Below the pieces are notes generated by a model. The model saw nothing but the letters and a program-made list of their open reading frames with translations, did not search any database and was not told where the DNA came from. A stretch of DNA of 12,495 nucleotides from Erysipelotrichaceae bacterium UBA3379 (GTDB lineage: Bacteria > Bacillota_I > Bacilli_A > Erysipelotrichales > Coprobacillaceae). The stretch spans positions 64,913-77,407 of the forward strand of contig DEPZ01000051.1 in NCBI GenBank assembly GCA_002359025.1, given 5' to 3'. Shown in pieces: positions 1 through 6,547 of the stretch; position 1 is the stretch's first letter; each line of letters starts with the position of its first letter. Position numbers and translations under genes: made by a program.

Positions 1-887
1 ACAAGAATAATGATTTTAATAATTGAATATAAGAATCGATTGCTATCTTGTACAGTATTGATACTAAAGAGATAGAGATGATTCATTTCGAGAGGTTCTA
101 ATAATAATTGATAAGAGTGATTATTAAATTCAAAAGAATCATAGACTTCTTTATAGGATTGCATTTGTTGTTTGAAGTCATTTGCTTGAGAATCTTCAAA
201 GTGATTGTTTTCAAAAATACTAGATATATTTTCTGGGATGACAATACGCTGAGAACGTATGAGGAAATCGCCATCTTGATTAATCAAATGAATATATCCA
301 TTTCCATTGAATACTGTATCTTCATTTAAAATACTTTCAAATATATCAAAAGACTCTATAGCCACAAAAGCACCAATCACTTGTTGATTATCAAAGACCG
401 GCGTACCGTATAGTACAGAATTTAATTCTTTTGAAAAAAGAGAAGTTTGCTTTTGCGTAGTAAATGTTTGTTGAATAACATCTTGGATATCTGTAGATAC
501 AGATGTTAATTGAACATGTGTTTGAACAGATTGATCAAGTGTTGCAATGATTCCCGTATAATCTTTATCAAAGTATGCCATTGTATCAAAACTATTTTGT
601 TTGTTAGCTTCATTTAATAGAGATGGGAAGTTTGCAGAATTATAAAGTTGATCGTGTTCGACTACACTGGCATAAGTATTGAGAATTTCATAATCTCTAT
701 TGATTTGTTGGGATATTCTGTTTTTATAACTTTTTGTTTCAGTTAAGATTTCATCATGGGTTGCTTCTTTAACATTTTGTGATATGTAAAATCCAGCAGT
801 CAATGTAATGATGATAATAATGATAAAAATAGAAGCTATAAAAGCTATTGTACGTTTTAATCTGCGTTTAATTAATGCTTCATTCAT
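1..887 (-). CDS. Membrane sensor protein with extracytoplasmic cache-like domain (C-terminus outside window)
   Basis: This frame is open from ATG at 887 to the left window edge, giving 295 residues with no stop; the rest lies outside. A GGAGGG ribosome binding site at 895-900 sits 7 nt before the ATG and fixes the start. The N-terminus is basic (MNEALIKRRLKR), followed by one hydrophobic segment at about residues 13-33 rich in Ile. Residues of about 35-280 look like an extracytoplasmic ligand-sensing domain of the double-cache kind: a long helix with 'NRISQQINRDYEIL', then alternating strands including 'VLYGTPVFDNQQVIGAFVAI' and 'GYIHLINQDGDFLI'. A second hydrophobic stretch begins at about residue 285 and is cut by the edge. 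In this architecture the missing part is usually a GGDEF/EAL, histidine kinase or methyl-accepting output module; the sequence here cannot decide which. It is divergent from the hom operon. Confidence 0.75.
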   Translation of the reverse strand, partial: MNEALIKRRLKRTIAFIASIFIIIIIITLTAGFYISQNVKEATHDEILTETKSYKNRISQQINRDYEILNTYASVVEHDQLYNSANFPSLLNEANKQNSFDTMAYFDKDYTGIIATLDQSVQTHVQLTSVSTDIQDVIQQTFTTQKQTSLFSKELNSVLYGTPVFDNQQVIGAFVAIESFDIFESILNEDTVFNGNGYIHLINQDGDFLIRSQRIVIPENISSIFENNHFEDSQANDFKQQMQSYKEVYDSFEFNNHSYQLLLEPLEMNHLYLFSINTVQDSNRFLYSIIKIIIL

Positions 888-910
888 GTTGCAACCCTCC
901 TTTTACCCTT

Positions 911-939
911 ATCATAAATGAATATGTTTTTAAAAGCAA
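911..939 (-). promoter_or_regulatory. Candidate promoter of the minus-strand sensor gene
   Basis: Read on the minus strand, TTGCTT (934-939) is followed after 17 nt by TATGAT (911-916), a good -10 match with a partial -35 match. Transcription would begin near 904, leaving an untranslated leader of only about 17 nt that contains the ribosome binding site. A weaker alternative, TACAAT further upstream, lacks a -35 element. Confidence 0.4.
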
Positions 940-1009
940 TATTTTATCGATTTCTCTGTATATATTGTATCATATTTAATAAAAGAGTGTAGGCTTCTTA
1001 TTTGTATTA

Positions 1010-1046
1010 TTGATAAAAATAGTAATGATTATTTTTGTTTTATCAA
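1010..1046. repeat. Inverted repeat in the divergent intergenic region
   Basis: TTGATAAAA (1010-1018) and TTTTATCAA (1038-1046) are exact 9-bp inverted arms separated by 19 nt. The dyad lies upstream of the hom promoter -35 element and between two divergent genes. It has no GC-rich stem or U-tract orientation that would make it a terminator. It could be a regulator site, but AT-rich DNA yields such dyads by chance. Confidence 0.25.
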
Positions 1047-1067
1047 AAAAAGTATAAATAGCATAAA

Positions 1068-1096
1068 TTGACAAATAAGTATAAAAATGATATCAT
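1068..1096 (+). promoter_or_regulatory. Promoter of the hom-lysC-asd operon
   Basis: A perfect -35 hexamer TTGACA (1068-1073) is followed by exactly 17 nt and a -10 hexamer TATCAT (1091-1096), the spacing expected for the housekeeping sigma factor. Transcription should start near 1103, only about 35 nt before the hom start codon. That leaves no room for a T-box, riboswitch or leader-peptide attenuator, so control, if any, would be by a DNA-binding protein or at the enzyme level. Confidence 0.75.
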
Positions 1097-1123
1097 CATT
1101 AAAATTAATGCAATGAAATTCAT

Positions 1124-1131
1124 AGGAGGGG
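1124..1131 (+). promoter_or_regulatory. Ribosome binding site fixing the TTG start of hom
   Basis: AGGAGGGG lies 6 nt upstream of TTG at 1138. The strength and spacing of this site, together with the MKIGIIGLGTVG dinucleotide-binding start that follows at once, support TTG as the true start codon. Confidence 0.75.
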
Positions 1132-1137
1132 AAACCG

Positions 1138-2292
1138 TTGAAAATTGGTATTATAGGATTAGGTACTGTAGGATATGGTGTTGTAGATATTTTAACAAAG
1201 GAAAAGAATCGCTTAGAAAAACAAATCGGTGAAGAAGTGGTTGTAAAATATGGGTGTGCATTAAATGAAATTGCTCTACCTGAAGGTGTTATTTTTACAA
1301 ACGATTATCGTGATGTGATTAATGATGATGAAGTTGATGTGATCGTAGAGTTGATAGGAGGGACAACTCTTGCGAAAACAATAATTTTAGAAGCATTACA
1401 AAAGGGAAAAAATGTTGTGACTGCAAATAAAGCATTGATTGCTTATCATGCTAGGGAAATCTTTGAAATAGCTAAAAAATATCAAAGAAAAATATATTAT
1501 GAGGCAGCTGTAGGTGGAGGTATACCTGTTGTTGTTCCAGCTAAGGAAGATTTGGTTGCTAATAAAATAGAAAAGATTGAAGGTATATTGAATGGGACAA
1601 CAAACTTTATTTTAACACTTATGGAAAATGATAATTTAGATTTTGAAGAAGCTTTAACCATTGCTGATGGATTAGGATATGTCGAAGCAGATGCTTCTTT
1701 AGATTTAGATGGCATAGATGCTGCACATAAGATTCAAATATTAGCAATGAATGCCTTTGAAATTTTCTTTGATTTTGATAAAATAAAAGTTGACGGTATT
1801 CGTCATGTCACAAAGAAAGATATGGACTTTGCTTATAAGTTAGGATATAGAATCAAATTAATAGCTCAAGCAAAAAAGTTAGACAATGGGTATGGTATAG
1901 ATGTTTCCCCAACTTTAGTTAGTATAAAAGACATTGTTGCAAATGTAAATCAAGCATATAATGTAGTAGAGATAACATGTAATTATTTAGAGAATGTTAT
2001 TTTCTATGGTAAGGGTGCAGGGAGATATGTGACAGCGAGTGCGGTTGTGAGTGATATTATAAAAACTCATAAACAGGATATGTGGAGTCATGATTATGCT
2101 TATGAAAAGCGTATTTATCCAATTACATGTTCTAAATATTATATTAGATGTGATCATCCATTAGATATTGATTATTCTACTTATTTATCAATAGATAATG
2201 ATTATATCTATATTACAAATGAAATTGAATTAGAAGATTTAAAAAATCAATTACAAGGTGAAACATATCATATATTTAAAGTGAGGGCTTAA
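1138..2292 (+). CDS. hom: Homoserine dehydrogenase with shortened, degenerate C-terminal ACT region
   Basis: This enzyme reduces aspartate semialdehyde to homoserine with NAD(P)H in the cytoplasm, the branch leading to threonine and methionine. The Rossmann motif GLGTVG is at residues 7-12, TANK with the conserved Lys at 95-98, GILNGTTNFIL at 149-159, and the catalytic-domain signature YVEADASLDLDGIDAAHK at 181-198. By comparison with the yeast enzyme, D189, D194 and K198 are the likely catalytic/substrate residues. The protein is 384 residues, shorter than the roughly 430 usual for Gram-positive Hom with a complete ACT domain. The tail after residue 330 keeps an ACT-like first strand (SKYYIRCD) and a last strand (YHIFKVRA) but lacks the usual PGVL helix segment. 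Feedback by threonine may therefore be lost; this is inference. It is the first gene of the operon, and lysC begins one nucleotide after its stop. Confidence 0.93.
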   Translation: MKIGIIGLGTVGYGVVDILTKEKNRLEKQIGEEVVVKYGCALNEIALPEGVIFTNDYRDVINDDEVDVIVELIGGTTLAKTIILEALQKGKNVVTANKALIAYHAREIFEIAKKYQRKIYYEAAVGGGIPVVVPAKEDLVANKIEKIEGILNGTTNFILTLMENDNLDFEEALTIADGLGYVEADASLDLDGIDAAHKIQILAMNAFEIFFDFDKIKVDGIRHVTKKDMDFAYKLGYRIKLIAQAKKLDNGYGIDVSPTLVSIKDIVANVNQAYNVVEITCNYLENVIFYGKGAGRYVTASAVVSDIIKTHKQDMWSHDYAYEKRIYPITCSKYYIRCDHPLDIDYSTYLSIDNDYIYITNEIELEDLKNQLQGETYHIFKVRA

Positions 2293-2293
2293 A

Positions 2294-3523
2294 ATGAAGA
2301 TTATTGTTCAAAAGTTTGGTGGAACCTCAACACGTAATGAAGAAACACGTGAACATATGTATAAAAACATTATTCGAGAATTAGAGAAAGGCAATAAAGT
2401 TGTTGCTGTGGTGAGTGCTATGGGACGTTATGATGATCCATATGCGACAGATACTTTATTATCAATTGTTGATACAAATGAATTAACTGATGAAGAAATA
2501 GATAGATTAACAAGTATTGGTGAAACAATTTCTACACTTGTATGTAAAGGTGAATTATCTAAAAAGGGATATTGTGTAGAAACTGTAACAAATGCAGAAC
2601 TTGGTATTATGACTGATTCTATGTATACCAATGCAACAATTCATAGAGTTGAAGGTAAACATATTATTGAGAAGTTAAAGCATGCAGATATTGTGATTTG
2701 TCCTGGTTTTCAAGGATTTTCACAAAATGGAAAGATTACAACCTTAGGTAGAGGTGGTAGTGATTTATCTGCAGTTGCTATAGGGGTTGCTATAGATGCA
2801 TCTGAAGTAGAAATCTATAGTGATGTCAATGGTATCTATACAGCTGATCCTCGTATAGTACCAGATGCTAAAAAATTAGACAATATTAGTTATGCTGAAA
2901 TGCTAGAACTTTCTAAAAATGGTGCGAAAGTTTTAAATCATAGATGTGTACAATTGGCTGCAAAGCATGGAATTGTGATTCATGCAAGAAGTTCATTTGA
3001 TGCACATAAAGGGACTTATGTGTTAGGAGATGATAAAATCATGAAAGAAGGATTAAATCAGTTATTGATTTCGGGAATTACCGGTTCTCAAAATGAAGCA
3101 CGTATTACACTTGTAGGTGTGGATGCGAAAGTGAATGGAGCAGGTGAATTATTTGAAAAAATTGCTGATGCAAATGTGAATGTCAATGTCTTTAACCAAG
3201 CTTTAGTTGGTGGAGGTTTGATGGACATATCTTTTATTATCAATGATAAAGATGTGCCAGCAGTTGTTGAAGTGATTAATGGACTAAAAGATACTTTACA
3301 AGCAAAAAAGACTATTATTAGAGGAAATATAGGTAAAGTTGCTGTTATAGGTGTTGGTATTAAAAACAATAAAGGAATGTTCCAAAAAGTATATAACACA
3401 TTAATGTCAAATAATATTAATGTGGAAATGACATCATGTAGTGAAATCAATATTTCTTGTTATATTGATAGAGATGATGTAAAGAAAGCTCAAGTCTTAT
3501 TACATGAAGCATTCTTAGGATAG
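2294..3523 (+). CDS. lysC: Aspartate kinase (aspartokinase)
   Basis: This enzyme phosphorylates aspartate with ATP to beta-aspartyl phosphate, the first step of the lysine/threonine/methionine pathway. The kinase signature KFGGTST starts at K7, SIGE lies at 74-77, TTLGRGGSD at 149-157 and the nucleotide-site segment YSDVNGIYTADPR at 175-187. The C-terminal part, from about residue 260, holds two ACT-like regulatory repeats (LVGVDAKVNGAGELFEKIA and VIGVGIKNNKGMFQKVYNTL). The length of 409 residues is typical of the single-domain Bacillus/Clostridium type. The ribosome binding site (GTGAGGG, 2281-2287) lies inside the end of hom, so translation is probably coupled. The effector (lysine, threonine or both) cannot be told from sequence alone, and the gene symbol marks the family rather than an isozyme. 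Confidence 0.93.
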   Translation: MKIIVQKFGGTSTRNEETREHMYKNIIRELEKGNKVVAVVSAMGRYDDPYATDTLLSIVDTNELTDEEIDRLTSIGETISTLVCKGELSKKGYCVETVTNAELGIMTDSMYTNATIHRVEGKHIIEKLKHADIVICPGFQGFSQNGKITTLGRGGSDLSAVAIGVAIDASEVEIYSDVNGIYTADPRIVPDAKKLDNISYAEMLELSKNGAKVLNHRCVQLAAKHGIVIHARSSFDAHKGTYVLGDDKIMKEGLNQLLISGITGSQNEARITLVGVDAKVNGAGELFEKIADANVNVNVFNQALVGGGLMDISFIINDKDVPAVVEVINGLKDTLQAKKTIIRGNIGKVAVIGVGIKNNKGMFQKVYNTLMSNNINVEMTSCSEINISCYIDRDDVKKAQVLLHEAFLG

Positions 3524-3533
3524 GAGGGTATAT

Positions 3534-4568
3534 ATGAAGAAATATAAAGTTGCGATTGTTGGAGCAACAGGTGCAGTAGGAAGAGAAATGTTGAGATGTA
3601 TTTTTCAATTTAATTTTCCATTTGAAAGTCTTAAATTATTGGCTTCTTCTAGAAGTGCAGGAAAAGTGATTGAACATGAAGGGCATGAATTTGTAGTTGA
3701 AGAATTAACTGAAAATTCTTTTGATGGAATAGATGTTGCATTTTGGAGTGCAGGTGGAAGTATTTCTGAAAAATATATGCAATATGCTGTGAAAGCAGGA
3801 TGTATTAATATAGATAATACTTCACATTTTAGAATGGATCCTGATGTACCTTTGGTTGTACCAGAAGTCAATGGTGAGGCTTTAAAAAATCATAAAGGTA
3901 TTATTGCAAATCCAAATTGTACAACGATTCAAATGGTGAGTGCATTAAATAGATTGAATGAATATTTTGATATAGAGAGAATTATTGTTTCTACATATCA
4001 AGCAGTTTCTGGAGCAGGAGTTGCTGGTATGGAAGAACTCTATCGTCAATCACAAGAAGTTTTGGATGGTAAAGTACCAGAAGCTAAGACATTACCATGT
4101 GCATCTGATAAAAAACATTTTCCAATCGCATTCAATTGTATACCTCAAGTTGATAAATTTGATTTAGATAATCATTTTACTAAAGAAGAAATGAAAATGG
4201 TAAATGAAACAAAGAAAATCTTTAATAAAGATATAAAAGTCAATGCAACTTGTGTACGTGTTCCAGTATTAAGAGGACATAGTGAATCTGTGTATATAGA
4301 AACAAAGAAACCTATAGATATTGATAAAGTTTTTGAATTGTTATCAAATTCTAAGGGTGTAGAATTATATGATGATATAGAAAATCAAGTTTATCCAATG
4401 GCAACATTATTTATTGGGGATGAATTGGTTCATGTAGGTCGTGTAAGAAAAGATTTGGATAATGATCATGGATTGAGTCTTTGGATTGTTGCAGATCAAT
4501 TGATGAAAGGTGCTGCATATAATTCTATTGATATTGGATTAAAAATGATTGAAATGGGATTATTATAA
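3534..4568 (+). CDS. asd: Aspartate-semialdehyde dehydrogenase
   Basis: This enzyme converts beta-aspartyl phosphate to aspartate semialdehyde with NADPH, the step between the lysC and hom products. The nucleotide-binding motif GATGAVGREM is at residues 10-19 and SAGGSISEKY at 72-81. The active-site cysteine is C129 in ANPNCTT, and the probable general base is H249 in RVPVLRGHSES. At 344 residues it has the normal length for the family. The ribosome binding site AGGAGGG (3522-3528) overlaps the lysC stop codon and is 5 nt from the ATG. It is the last gene of the operon and is followed directly by an intrinsic terminator. No thrB, thrC or dap genes are in the window. Confidence 0.95.
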   Translation: MKKYKVAIVGATGAVGREMLRCIFQFNFPFESLKLLASSRSAGKVIEHEGHEFVVEELTENSFDGIDVAFWSAGGSISEKYMQYAVKAGCINIDNTSHFRMDPDVPLVVPEVNGEALKNHKGIIANPNCTTIQMVSALNRLNEYFDIERIIVSTYQAVSGAGVAGMEELYRQSQEVLDGKVPEAKTLPCASDKKHFPIAFNCIPQVDKFDLDNHFTKEEMKMVNETKKIFNKDIKVNATCVRVPVLRGHSESVYIETKKPIDIDKVFELLSNSKGVELYDDIENQVYPMATLFIGDELVHVGRVRKDLDNDHGLSLWIVADQLMKGAAYNSIDIGLKMIEMGLL

Positions 4569-4574
4569 TTGATG

Positions 4575-4610
4575 AGTATGATGACTAAAAAAAGTTATCA
4601 TACTTTTTTT
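4575..4610 (+). terminator. Intrinsic terminator of the hom-lysC-asd operon
   Basis: AGTATGATGACT (4575-4586) pairs with AGTTATCATACT (4593-4604), a 12-bp stem with a single G-U pair and a 6-nt A loop. Seven T residues follow from 4604. It begins 6 nt after the asd stop codon, and separates the amino-acid operon from the lipoprotein/sigma region. Confidence 0.9.
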
Positions 4611-4677
4611 AATTTTCATGCGATAAAACACGAATCTCAAGCATATATAGGGTGAAAAAGGAAAGGGGAAGAAAAAA

Positions 4678-5943
4678 ATGAAGGTAGTGAAATCAATTAT
4701 TGCTTTAGGTTTAGTCGTTTTATTAACGGGCTGTGGGAGTCATTCTGGGACAGCTGCGACTTATTCGAGTTTAGTTACATTGGATATTAATCCAAGTATT
4801 CAGTTACAATTAGATGATAATGACAAAGTAGTGGATGTAATTGCAGGAAATGAAGATGCAAAGAAAGTATTACAAGATATGGATTTAAAGGATTCTGATG
4901 CAAATGTTGCATTGAATGCTATATTAGGGTCTTTAGTCAGAAACAATTATCTAAGTAAGAATCAAAATACTGTATTGTTATCAGTGGAAAATGATGATGA
5001 TGAAAAGAAAAGCCAATTGGAGGATGAATTGGGTCAGTATATTCATACAACATTAAAAGATTATTCTATTGAAAGTGCTGTTTTCTCTCAAAATATTGAT
5101 ATTGATGATGATTTGAAAGCTTTGGTTGATAAATATGGTATTTCATATGGAAAAGCCAATCTTATTGAAGATATCTTAGAAGATGCAAAAAAGAATAATA
5201 AAAATTATACAGCAGATGATTTAGTTAAATTAAATGCTCAAGATTTAATATTAATGCATCAATCATTAGGAAAACAAGACAGTCAAAAGATGGTAGGTCA
5301 AGTGAGTACAAGTGCCTATTTATCAAGAGATGAAGCATTAAATATTGCTTTAAAGAATGCATCATTAAAACAATCAGATGTCAAAGATCTTGAAATAGAT
5401 TATGATATGGAAAATGGTGTTTTGACATATGATATAGAATTTAAAAATGGACAAAACGAATATGAATACGAAGTCAATGCATCAAAAGGTATTGTAGAAA
5501 GAGAAGTAGAGCCTAAACAACCTGCTAAACAAACTTCTACAAACTCATCAAGTTCTCAAAAGACATCTAGTAGTTCATCAAGTAGTTCGTCAAAGAATAC
5601 AAACTATGATAACACTAATTATGATAATTCAAATTATGGATCAAGTAGTCAATCAAAACCATCCAGTGGATCATCTAGTAGTTCATCAAAAAATACAAAC
5701 TACGACAATACAAATTATGATGATACAAACTATGGATCAAGTCAGACAAAACCTTCTGGAGGATCTTCATCAAAGCCATCAGGTGGTTCATCAACAAAGC
5801 CATCTGGAGGATCATCATCAAAACCATCATCTGGTCAAGATTCGAACTATGATAATTCAAATTACAATAATTCAAACTATGATGATAATGATCAAACGAA
5901 TTATGATGATAATGACAACACAAATTATGATGATGACGATTAG
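4678..5943 (+). CDS. Lipoprotein with RsgI-like (SEAL-type) ectodomain, PepSY-like domain and repeat tail
   Basis: Residues 1-18 form a lipoprotein signal peptide with lipobox LTGC (C19), so the protein should be lipid-anchored outside the membrane. Residues of about 31-165 resemble the extracytoplasmic domain of RsgI anti-sigma factors: LDINPSIQLQL at 35-45, then GNEDAKKVLQDMDL. N38-P39 matches the Asn-Pro self-cleavage site known in that family. Residues of about 212-278 look PepSY-like (SRDEALNIALKNA, ending YEYEVNASKGIVE). Residues 281-421 are a low-complexity tail of Ser, Asn-Tyr-Asp and KPSGGSS repeats ending in acidic residues. The anti-sigma factor at 6548-7507 shows the same two ectodomains in the same order, so the two genes are paralogues. 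This copy has no transmembrane or cytoplasmic part and cannot hold a sigma factor itself. It could sense, compete or be shed; its function is unknown. The ribosome binding site is AAAGGGGAAG; no clear promoter was seen in 4611-4660. Confidence 0.8.
   Translation: MKVVKSIIALGLVVLLTGCGSHSGTAATYSSLVTLDINPSIQLQLDDNDKVVDVIAGNEDAKKVLQDMDLKDSDANVALNAILGSLVRNNYLSKNQNTVLLSVENDDDEKKSQLEDELGQYIHTTLKDYSIESAVFSQNIDIDDDLKALVDKYGISYGKANLIEDILEDAKKNNKNYTADDLVKLNAQDLILMHQSLGKQDSQKMVGQVSTSAYLSRDEALNIALKNASLKQSDVKDLEIDYDMENGVLTYDIEFKNGQNEYEYEVNASKGIVEREVEPKQPAKQTSTNSSSSQKTSSSSSSSSSKNTNYDNTNYDNSNYGSSSQSKPSSGSSSSSSKNTNYDNTNYDDTNYGSSQTKPSGGSSSKPSGGSSTKPSGGSSSKPSSGQDSNYDNSNYNNSNYDDNDQTNYDDNDNTNYDDDD
5575..5763 (+). 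repeat. Two tandem 32-codon repeats in the lipoprotein tail
   Basis: Residues 300-331 and 332-362 are near-copies of one unit: a Ser run, KNTNYDNTNYD, a variable triplet, NYGSS, then KPS plus a Gly/Ser junction. The unit is about 96 bp at DNA level, with mostly synonymous or small differences. This is internal coding duplication, not a mobile or CRISPR repeat. Confidence 0.75.
5746..5835 (+). repeat. 24-bp coding repeats (KPSGGSS units)
   Basis: Residues 357-386 consist of three complete 8-residue units, TKPSGGSS, SKPSGGSS and TKPSGGSS, followed by a diverged SKPSSG. At DNA level the period is 24 bp. The composition suggests a flexible, glycine/serine/proline-rich wall-spanning linker. Such short repeats can expand or contract by slippage. 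Confidence 0.75.
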
Positions 5944-5945
5944 AT

Positions 5946-5973
5946 TTAACATAAATTTAATATAAACTTAACA
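5946..5973 (+). promoter_or_regulatory. Three TTAACA-like direct repeats with 11-bp period (PhoP-box-like)
   Basis: TTAACA (5946-5951), TTAATA (5957-5962) and TTAACA (5968-5973) are separated by exactly 5 nt each. The Bacillus subtilis PhoP response regulator binds TT(A/T)ACA direct repeats with about 5-nt gaps upstream of Pho promoters. Relative to a start predicted near 6006, the repeats lie at about -60, -49 and -38, a usual activator position. The surrounding DNA is very AT-rich, so chance is possible, and a fourth repeat was not found on either side. Confidence 0.4.
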
Positions 5974-5990
5974 AGTGTAGATTATAGATT

Positions 5991-5999
5991 TGTTATGAT
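5991..5999 (+). promoter_or_regulatory. Candidate extended -10 promoter of the sigma/anti-sigma genes
   Basis: TGTTATGAT is an extended -10 element (TG-N-TATGAT) 27 nt upstream of the sigma gene start. The best -35-like hexamer, TTAACA at 5968-5973, is 20 nt away, longer than usual, which would fit an activator-dependent promoter. A 6-bp dyad ATGATG/CATCAT (5995-6000 and 6005-6010) overlaps the -10 element and the predicted start point. Confidence 0.45.
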
Positions 6000-6025
6000 G
6001 AAGACATCATGTAAGGGGAAGGTAT

Positions 6026-6544
6026 ATGGTGTTGAATCAAAGAGAAATAGAAAAATTAATTATTGAAATGCAAAGTCAGAAAGAAGCTTTAAGTCAATTA
6101 TATGAATTAATGTATAATGATGTGTTTCGTTATATATTCAGTATAGTGAATTCACGTGAATATGCACAAGATTTAACACATGATACATTCCTTCATATAT
6201 ATAAAAATGCTAAGCAATATCAAACAAAAGGTCACCCTACAGCATGGATTATGACAATTTCTCGTAATGTCACTTATATGTCACTGCGCAAGACAAATCG
6301 TGAAAAAACAGTACATTATGATATTGATCAGATTGATGAATCTATGGGTATGATTCATGATAAGATTTTGATCGAAAAAATGTTAAATACATTAACTATG
6401 CAGGAAAGAGAGATTATTGTATTACATGTTGTAGAAGGACTAACTTTTAGAGAAATTGCATATATTATGGACTGTAAATTATCTACTGTCCTCAATAAGT
6501 ATCATCGTTCCATAAAGAAATTAAAGAAGAGTTTGGAGGTGTGA
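6026..6544 (+). CDS. ECF-like sigma-70 family RNA polymerase sigma factor
   Basis: This 172-residue protein would direct RNA polymerase to a specific set of promoters. Residues of about 22-88 fit sigma region 2 (YELMYNDVFRYIFSIV, then AQDLTHDTFLHIYKNA, and PTAWIMTISRNV for promoter melting/-10 contact). Residues of about 118-170 fit region 4, with the helix-turn-helix GLTFREIAYIMDCKLSTVLN at 138-157 followed by a basic helix. Regions 1 and 3 are absent, as in ECF factors. The ATG follows AAGGGGAAGG (6013-6022). The next gene, 3 nt downstream, is an RsgI-like membrane protein and the likely anti-sigma partner. Whether it belongs to a SigI-like or another ECF subgroup is not settled; its size is below that of B. 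subtilis SigI. Confidence 0.88.
   Translation: MVLNQREIEKLIIEMQSQKEALSQLYELMYNDVFRYIFSIVNSREYAQDLTHDTFLHIYKNAKQYQTKGHPTAWIMTISRNVTYMSLRKTNREKTVHYDIDQIDESMGMIHDKILIEKMLNTLTMQEREIIVLHVVEGLTFREIAYIMDCKLSTVLNKYHRSIKKLKKSLEV
6535..6541 (+). promoter_or_regulatory. Ribosome binding site fixing the TTG start of the anti-sigma gene
   Basis: GGAGGTG lies inside the last codons of the sigma gene and 6 nt before TTG at 6548. The stop codon of the sigma gene sits between the site and the start, so the two genes are probably translationally coupled. This supports the non-ATG start. Confidence 0.7.
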
Positions 6545-6547
6545 AAT

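Noticed and set aside
108..329. Plus-strand open frame of 73 residues
   Set aside because: It lies antisense to the conserved sensor domain encoded on the minus strand and has no ribosome binding site or recognisable motif.
888..1137. T-box or lysine/threonine leader upstream of hom
   Set aside because: The near-consensus promoter puts the transcript start about 35 nt from the start codon, too short for such elements, and no T-box core sequence or terminator hairpin is present.
5575..5835. Short regular repeats that could look like a CRISPR array
   Set aside because: Repeats are contiguous, in frame, vary mainly at codon level and have no unique spacers; they encode a Ser/Asn/Tyr-rich protein tail.
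5606..5965. 119-residue frame inside the lipoprotein tail
   Set aside because: It is a shifted reading of the repeat region giving Met/Ile/Gln/His-rich low complexity. The lipoprotein frame has the lipobox, conserved domains and a ribosome binding site.
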